Assembly (NCBI GenBank): GCA_963746465.1
Contig: CAVVAY010000008.1
Location: 14,556-78,555 of the forward strand
DNA from: CAVVAY01 sp963746465
Lineage (GTDB): Bacteria > Actinomycetota > Actinomycetes > JACCUZ01
Reading direction: 5' to 3'
DNA: 64,000 nt
Below are positions 59,315 to 64,000 of this stretch, one piece after another (within the stretch, counting starts at the first letter, position 1; each line of letters begins with the position of its first letter). Below the pieces are notes generated by a model that was not told the DNA's origin, did not search any database, and was given only the letters and a program-made list of their open reading frames with translations. The translations under genes and the position numbers were made by a program.

Positions 59315-60463
59315 GTGCTCAGGCCGGTCGACACCGCGGGCCGGGTCGTCGGGGTCGACGTCGCCCGGGCGATCGCGCTTGGTCGGCATGGCCGCTACCC
59401 ACATCTTCCCGGGGTTCACCGCGGACGGCGACCAGCACCTGTCGCACGCCCTGGCCAGTGGCCGGGCGGCCGCGCTGTTCGCGCTGCTGGCCGGCGTCGC
59501 CCTGGCCCTGGCCTCCGGCGGCCGCCGGCCGCCGAGCCGAGCGCGCTGCGGGCCGTCCGGGCCGGCGTGCTTGCCCGGGCAGCCCTGCTGCGTGGCCGTG
59601 GGGCTGCTGCTCGGCCAGGTCGACTCGCCACCGCTGGTGATCCTGGCGTACTACGGGCTGCTGTTCGTCGTGGCCGTGCCGTTCCTCGGGCTGTCGAGCC
59701 GGCCACTGGCGGTGCACGGCCGTGTCCGCCGCGGTCCTCGCCCCGCTGGTCAGCCACCTGCTCCGCCAGGTCGTGGACCCGACGCCGATCGACGAGCCCG
59801 GCGGGCGGACCTGCTCGTCGAGCTGTTCCTCACCGGCACCTACCCGGTGCTGACCTGGACGGCGTACCTGTTCGCCGGCCTCGCGGTGGGTCGGCTCCCG
59901 CTGCGGCGGATCTCGGTCGGGGCTCAAGCTGCTCGTCAGCGGGCTGGTGCTGGCGGTCGCGGCCAAGGTGGCCTCGGCGGTCCTGCTGGCCGCGGTCGGG
60001 GGCGAGTCAGCCTCACGGCGAGCCAGGGCCGGCTGACCGGCCCGATCGACCACCTGCTCGCCGGCGGCCTGTTCGGCACGACCCGCCGGGGGACTGGCGC
60101 TGGCTGACCGTGTCGGCCCCGCACAGCGGCACGACGTTCGACCTGGTGCACACGATCGGGACCGGGCTCGCGGTCCTGGGCGGCTGCCTCCTGCTGTCGC
60201 GGGTCGTGCCGCGCTGGGTGCTGGTGCCCTTCGCCGCCGCCGGGAGCATGACGTTCACCCTCTACACCCTGCACGTGCTCGCGCTGGCGGAGGGCAGTCC
60301 GTTCCGGTCCGACGACCCGATGACGCTGTGGCTGTGCCATGTCATCGTCGCGCTGGTGCTCGCGACGATCTGGCGCACCCAGGTGGGGCGAGGCCCGCTC
60401 GAGTGGCTGGCGTCGTCGCTGGACCGTGCTGCGCGGCGGGCGGTGGGCGGCCGCACCGCTTGA
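59315..60463 (+). pseudogene. DUF418 family membrane protein (first copy), frameshifted
   Basis: Restored length is about 380 residues, with 8-10 helices. It begins VDTAGRVVGVDVARAIAL-GMAATHIFPGFTADGDQHLSHALASGRAAALFALLAGVALALASGGRRP, the heparan-glucosaminide acetyltransferase-like start, and ends with WRWLTVSAPHSGTTFDLVHTIGTGLAVLGGCLLL and TFTLYTLHVLALAEGS, the DUF418 signature. The role is unknown but acyl transfer to glycans is suspected. Breaks lie near 59380, 59535, 59591, 59720 and 59920-60090. Confidence 0.75.
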
Positions 60464-60496
60464 CCGGAAATGGCGAATACCGGGACCGGTTGCTCG

Positions 60497-60502
60497 TAGC
60501 CT
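60497..60502 (+). promoter_or_regulatory. -10 box for leaderless second DUF418 gene
   Basis: TAGCCT with 7 bases to the GTG at 60510. Confidence 0.45.
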
Positions 60503-60509
60503 GGGGCCC

Positions 60510-61709
60510 GTGACGACGGTGGGGACGTCCGGCCGGTCCGCGGGGGTCGACCTGGCCCGGGGCGTGGCCCTGCTGGGGATCATGGCGGTGCACATCTTCC
60601 CGCCGCTGCAGAGCGACGGCTCGGCCCACCCGGCGTTCCTGGTCGACGGCGGGCGGTTCCCGGCGCTCTTCCCGCTGCTGGCCGGTGTCGGCCTGGCGCT
60701 CGCCTACGGGGGTGGGCGGCCACCCGGGGCGCCGTGCTGTGGCAGGACCGGGCCGGCGTGGTCGCCCGAGCCGCACTGCTCGTCGTCCTCGGCGTGCTCC
60801 TCGGCCGGATCGACTCACCGCCGCTGGTCATCCTGCTGGACTTCGGCCTGATGTTCCTCGGCGCGACGTTCTTCCTCGGGCTCTCTGCGCGTGCTCTCTG
60901 GCTGGTGTCCGCGGTGTGGGTGGTCGCCGTCCCCCTGCTGAGCTTCAAGGTGCGCACCGGACCCTCCGGACTCGCCGGCAGCCCGGACCTCCCTGGACCC
61001 GCGGGACTCCTCCAGCCGTTGGTCGACCACGCGCTGGCCAGCTCGTATCCCGTCCTGCCCTGGCTCGGCTACGTCCTGGTGGGCATGGCCCTGGGCCGCA
61101 GCGGGCTCCAGCCGCGCAGCCGGCAGCTGCAGCTGCTGCTGGTCGGTGCGGCGATCTCCGTCGCCGCGAAGGTGGCGTCGTGGGTGGCCCTGGCCGCCGC
61201 GGGCGGCGTGGACGAGCTCGACACCAACCTCCAAGGGCTCCGCCTGGTGACTCTGGACATGGGCACCCTTCTCGAGGTGGGGCTCGCGGCACCACGCCGA
61301 CGACCGACTGGCGGTGGTTGCTCGTCTCGGCCCCGCACAGCAGCACCACGCTGGACCTGCTGCACACCGGTGGTGCGGCGGTGGCGATCCTCGGCGCGTG
61401 CCTGCTCTTGGTCGACCGGTGGGGACGAGGTGCCGTCCTCCCACTGGTCGCGGTCGGCAGCATGACCTCACCCTCTACAGCGCCCATGTCCTCGCGCTCT
61501 GGAGGCGGGGGCCCCTGCTGATCGACGACACGCTGGTGCTCTACCTCGCGCACGTCGTCGTCGCGGTCCTGGTGGCATGGGCGTGGCGCTCGTACGTCGG
61601 ACGTGGTCCGCTGGAGTGGCTGGCGGCCCGCTGCGAGCTGCTCGGACGATCCGCGATGGCTCGGCTGCTCGGCAGGTCCGGGCAGGTCAGAGCCGGTGCC
61701 GGACGATGA
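60510..61709 (+). pseudogene. DUF418 family membrane protein (second copy), frameshifted
   Basis: Tandem paralogue of the preceding gene: GVDLARGVALLGIMAVHIFPPLQSDG, then LFPLLAGVGLALAYGGG, GVLLGRIDSPPLVILLDFGLMFLGATFFLGL, TDWRWLLVSAPHSSTTLDLLHTGGAAVAILGACLLL and LTLYSAHVLALWRRG. The middle 550 bases are in one frame; breaks are near 60740, 61290, 61435 and 61475. Its stop overlaps the coaE start (ATGA), so coaE translation is coupled to it. Confidence 0.77.
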
Positions 61710-62294
61710 CCCGGGTCGGGCTGACCGGTGGGATCGGGTCCGGGAAGAGCACGGTGGCCCGGATGATGGCCGAGCGCGGCGCAGTCGTCGTGGACGCCGA
61801 CCAGCTGGCGCGCGAGGCGGTGCTCCCGGGCACCGAGGGCCTGGCTCGGGTGGTGGCAGAGTTCGGGGACCAGGTGCTCGCCCCCGACGGGTCGCTGGAC
61901 CGGCCCGCCTCGGGGGGATCGTCTTCGCCGACCCGGATAGAAGGGCCGCCCTCGAGGCGATCGTCCCCCGTACGTCGCCCGCCGCAGCGCTGAGATGATG
62001 GCAGCCGCGCCGGCGGGCGCCGTGGTGGTCTACGACGTGCCACTCCTGGTGGAGAAACAACTCCAGGCGGCCTACGACGTCGTGGTGGTCGTCGACGCCA
62101 GCGAGGCAGTCCAGGTCCAGCGCCTCGTCCAAGACCGGGGGATGGACGCCGACGAGGCACGCCGACGCATCACCTCTCAGGCCGGTCGTGCCGACCGGCG
62201 TTCAGTGGCCGACGTCGTCCTGTCCAACGAGGGCGAGCCGGCGGACCTGGTCCAACAGGTCGACGAGCTCTGGGCAGGCCTACAGCGCGACTGA
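61706..62294 (+). CDS. coaE: dephospho-CoA kinase, two one-base deletions
   Basis: Last step of coenzyme A synthesis, phosphorylating dephospho-CoA. The P-loop is RVGLTGGIGSGKSTVARMMAERGAVVVDADQLAREAV; the CoA domain continues LARVVAEFGDQVLAPDGSLDR, then RLGGIVFADPDRRAALEAIV in a second frame, then VVVYDVPLLVEKQLQAAYDVVVVVDAS and RITSQAGRADRRSVADVVLSNEG in the third. Restoring one base near 61907 and one near 61966 gives about 196 residues, normal for the family. It is essential, so error is the likely cause. Position next to rpsA is conserved in actinobacteria. Confidence 0.92.
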
Positions 62295-62300
62295 CAGCAG

Positions 62301-62340
62301 CGAGCCCGGCTCCAGCAGCAGGTGCTGTGAGCCGGGCTCG
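62301..62340. terminator. bidirectional terminator after coaE
   Basis: Arms CGAGCCCGGCTC and GAGCCGGGCTCG, extended inside by CAGCA/TGCTG, lie between the convergent coaE and Tat-protein genes. Confidence 0.82.
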
Positions 62341-62359
62341 GAGCTGGGAGGCGGTTGCC

Positions 62360-62916
62360 CTACGGACAGGTGGTGACGACCGGCTTCGGGAAGATGCTCT
62401 GCGCCGCGCCGATCGTGGGCGCGTACGCCGGGATGCCGGTGTTGACCGGGCCGAAGGCCGGATGCCCGCAGCCGTTGCTGGCGCCGTCGTGGACAGGGCC
62501 CAGGCTGCAACGGAGCATCCGGCATGGTTGATCTTGAGGCCGTTGGGCGTGACCTCGAAGGTGGGCATGATGCACTCCTCACCGACCAGCGAAGCCCAGG
62601 TGACACCTGCGGGTAGCTGTGCGTCGATGATTGCCTTTGCACTGTTCTGAGCCGGGCCGTTGCCGCCGAAGACCCCACAGTCGCCGTTGGCTCCGTTGTT
62701 CTCGATCTTGACGCTGGAGTAGGTGTTGTCGCACAGCAGCACAAGCATGACGAACGAGGGGGCGCCGCCACCGCCGCGCGGGCTGCCATTCGCATAGGCG
62801 GCGGGTGTCAGGGACTGCACGACGGGTGTCGCCCAGACCAGGGCGCCTCCCACCATCGCGCCGCGACGGAGCAATTGACGCCGGTCCAGGCCGGTCGTCT
62901 CGACTTCTTCGGTCAT
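62360..62916 (-). CDS. Tat-exported Cys-rich protein (one frameshift)
   Basis: About 185 residues when one missing base near 62510 is restored. The N-terminus is a twin-arginine signal (DRRQLLRRGAMVGGALVWATPVVQSLTPAAYA). The mature part is small, Gly- and Asn-rich, and holds seven Cys (LLCDN, GDCGV, EECIM, NHAGCS, a further C before SLGPV, NGCGHP, TTCP at the end), suggesting disulfides or a bound cofactor. Lower GC at wobble positions than its neighbours hints at a different history. No family is recognised. It is divergent from the MauE-thioredoxin gene 298 bases away, a possible partner. Confidence 0.65.
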
Positions 62917-63214
62917 GGTGACCCCTCCCGAGGCAGGATGCCTCTAGTCACGTCCGATCCTAGGTCGGGTCCGCTGACCTGCCACTACGCGTTTCGCATC
63001 AGACTTTCTCCCCCGGATTCGCGCTGCGTCACATGTGGTGAACGCTCAGCGTCCCGCGGCACAGAAAGCGGGCATCTCGACGCATCCAGATCTGGTTCGA
63101 CCCTGCTCAGAAGGGCGCGACCCCTGCGGCGATCGGCCTGACACGCCTGGCCTTCGGACTTTAGGCTCGGCTTCACGCCAGGGAGGCGTCAGCCGGCTCT
63201 GGGGGTCAGGAATC

Positions 63215-64000
63215 GTGGGAACCATCGCACTGATCGTCCGGGTCGCCCTCGCCGCCGTGTTCGCGGTCAGCGCCGTCGCCAAGCTGATCGACCGGACGGG
63301 ACCCGCCAGGCCGTGGCCGGCTTCGGTGTGCCGCCGCGGCTGGTCGGCATCGTCGCCGCCGGCATCGCTCCCGCCGAGGTCGTCGCGGCCGTCCTGCTGC
63401 TGCCCGACAGCACTGCTCTGCTGGGTCTCCTGCTCGCGGCGGCGCTGCTGGTGGCCTTCACGGCCGTTGTGCTGGTGGCCCTGCGGGCCGGCCAGTCGTG
63501 GACTGTCATTGCTTCGGGCGCCTGGGTGGCGCTGACATCAGCCGGCGTACCCGTCGCCCGGAACGCCGTGCTCGCGGCCCTGGTCGTGATCGGGCTGGCG
63601 GGGTCAGGAGCCGACGACGCGAAACGTCCGGTAGGTGCGGCTCTGGGCCTGGTCCTGGCTGCCGCCGTTCTCATCGCGGAGGCAATGGCCGGCCGGGCGG
63701 CACGGACCCGCCGTGCCCTGGCCGACGAGGCGGCCTTCGACCTCGCGATGGCCGAGACCCCGGAGGTCGGTTCGCCGGCGCCCGACTTCCGGCTCCCCAC
63801 GCTGTCCGGGCCCGAGCTGACCCTGCGGGGCCTGCTCGAGGCCGGCCGGCCGCTGCTCGTGGTCTTCATGATGCCGGGGTGCGGCCCGTGCAAGTCGATG
63901 CGGCCGGCGGCCGCCCGCTGGGCCGATGCCTATCGAGATCGGGTCCGCGTCGTGATCATGTCCCGGTTCGCGCCGGAGGCCAACGCCGAGCACTATGCCG
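63215..64000 (+). pseudogene. MauE/DoxX-like membrane protein fused to thioredoxin-like domain (second copy), frameshifted, 3' end off window
   Basis: Paralogue of the gene at 56144, here running off the edge. It has IVRVALAAVFAVSAVAKLIDRTG, then FGVPPRLVGIVAAGIAPAEVVAAVLLLPDS, the Cys pair DCHCFGRLGGADI, a helix LVVIGLAGSG, then a TlpA-like domain, APDFRLPTLSGPELTLRGLLEAGRPLLVVFMMPGCGPCKSMRPA, with a CGPC active site. It would supply electrons to an extracytoplasmic substrate such as the adjacent Tat protein. Breaks are one-base events near 63300, 63501 and 63555. The GTG at 63215 is the likely start. Confidence 0.75.

Noticed and set aside
38850..62520. Widespread programmed frameshifting as an explanation for the broken genes
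   Set aside because: The junctions share no common slippery sequence or stimulator, both insertions and deletions occur, and 38 kb of neighbouring genes need no shift. Consensus error is simpler.

Overview
The window is 64 kb of very high-GC DNA from an actinobacterium. Supporting signs are the GTG starts, F420-dependent LLM oxidoreductases, an ANTAR regulator, a LysM-type resuscitation-promoting factor under a c-di-AMP riboswitch, a PAC2-family protein, AftD with its DUF2613 partner, and the order pdtaR-like / polA / rpsA / coaE that is also found in mycobacteria and streptomycetes. The gene set looks most like Nocardioidaceae (Propionibacteriales), but that placement is an inference.

Region by region. 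0-9.6 kb: an LLM oxidoreductase and pgm, a PAS-GAF-SpoIIE-HATPase phosphatase, a DEAD-box helicase, a secreted GH3 hexosaminidase, and an HATPase-PAS protein. 9.6-23.2 kb: a possible structured RNA, a PAC2 protein, an alternative-oxidase-like di-iron protein, an HtrA-type protease, an alcohol dehydrogenase, an Nramp-related transporter, citrate synthase, a GGDEF-EAL protein, an acyl-ACP desaturase behind an operator-like palindrome, a Rieske/DUF2231 protein, and a second family A DNA polymerase. 23.2-27.3 kb: ArfB, the c-di-AMP riboswitch and its Rpf gene, acylphosphatase, an LLM oxidoreductase, a lipoprotein metalloprotease, and a tRNA-Leu(CAA). 27.3-38.6 kb: the ANTAR regulator, a branched-chain amino-acid ABC transporter (binding protein convergent to livHMGF), a DUF554 protein, an acetyltransferase, a thioesterase and polA. 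38.7-56.1 kb: a cell-envelope region with a lytic transglycosylase, an esterase-like lipoprotein, a polysaccharide flippase, large membrane proteins, a GT4 glycosyltransferase, methyltransferases, AftD, an acyltransferase, a GT-C-like protein and a DUF3068 protein. 56.1-64 kb: a MauE-thioredoxin fusion with a PqqD-like protein, rpsA, two DUF418 proteins, coaE, a Tat-exported Cys-rich protein, and a second MauE-thioredoxin fusion that runs off the end.

The reading frame is clean up to about 38.8 kb, apart from two indels in the HtrA tail. It is broken roughly every 100-300 bases between 38.85 and 48.42 kb, clean again to 54.2 kb, and broken at intervals from there to the end. Essential genes (rpsA, coaE) are hit, so base-level consensus errors are the likeliest cause. 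I typed genes with one or two breaks as CDS and genes with many breaks as pseudogene, meaning broken in this sequence rather than proven dead. No intergenic stretch exceeds about 300 bases.

The most interesting biology is the envelope glycan module around AftD, the duplicated MauE/thioredoxin module with PqqD and a Cys-rich Tat substrate, a tRNA-Leu(CAA) without a long variable arm, and several structured or palindromic intergenic elements.
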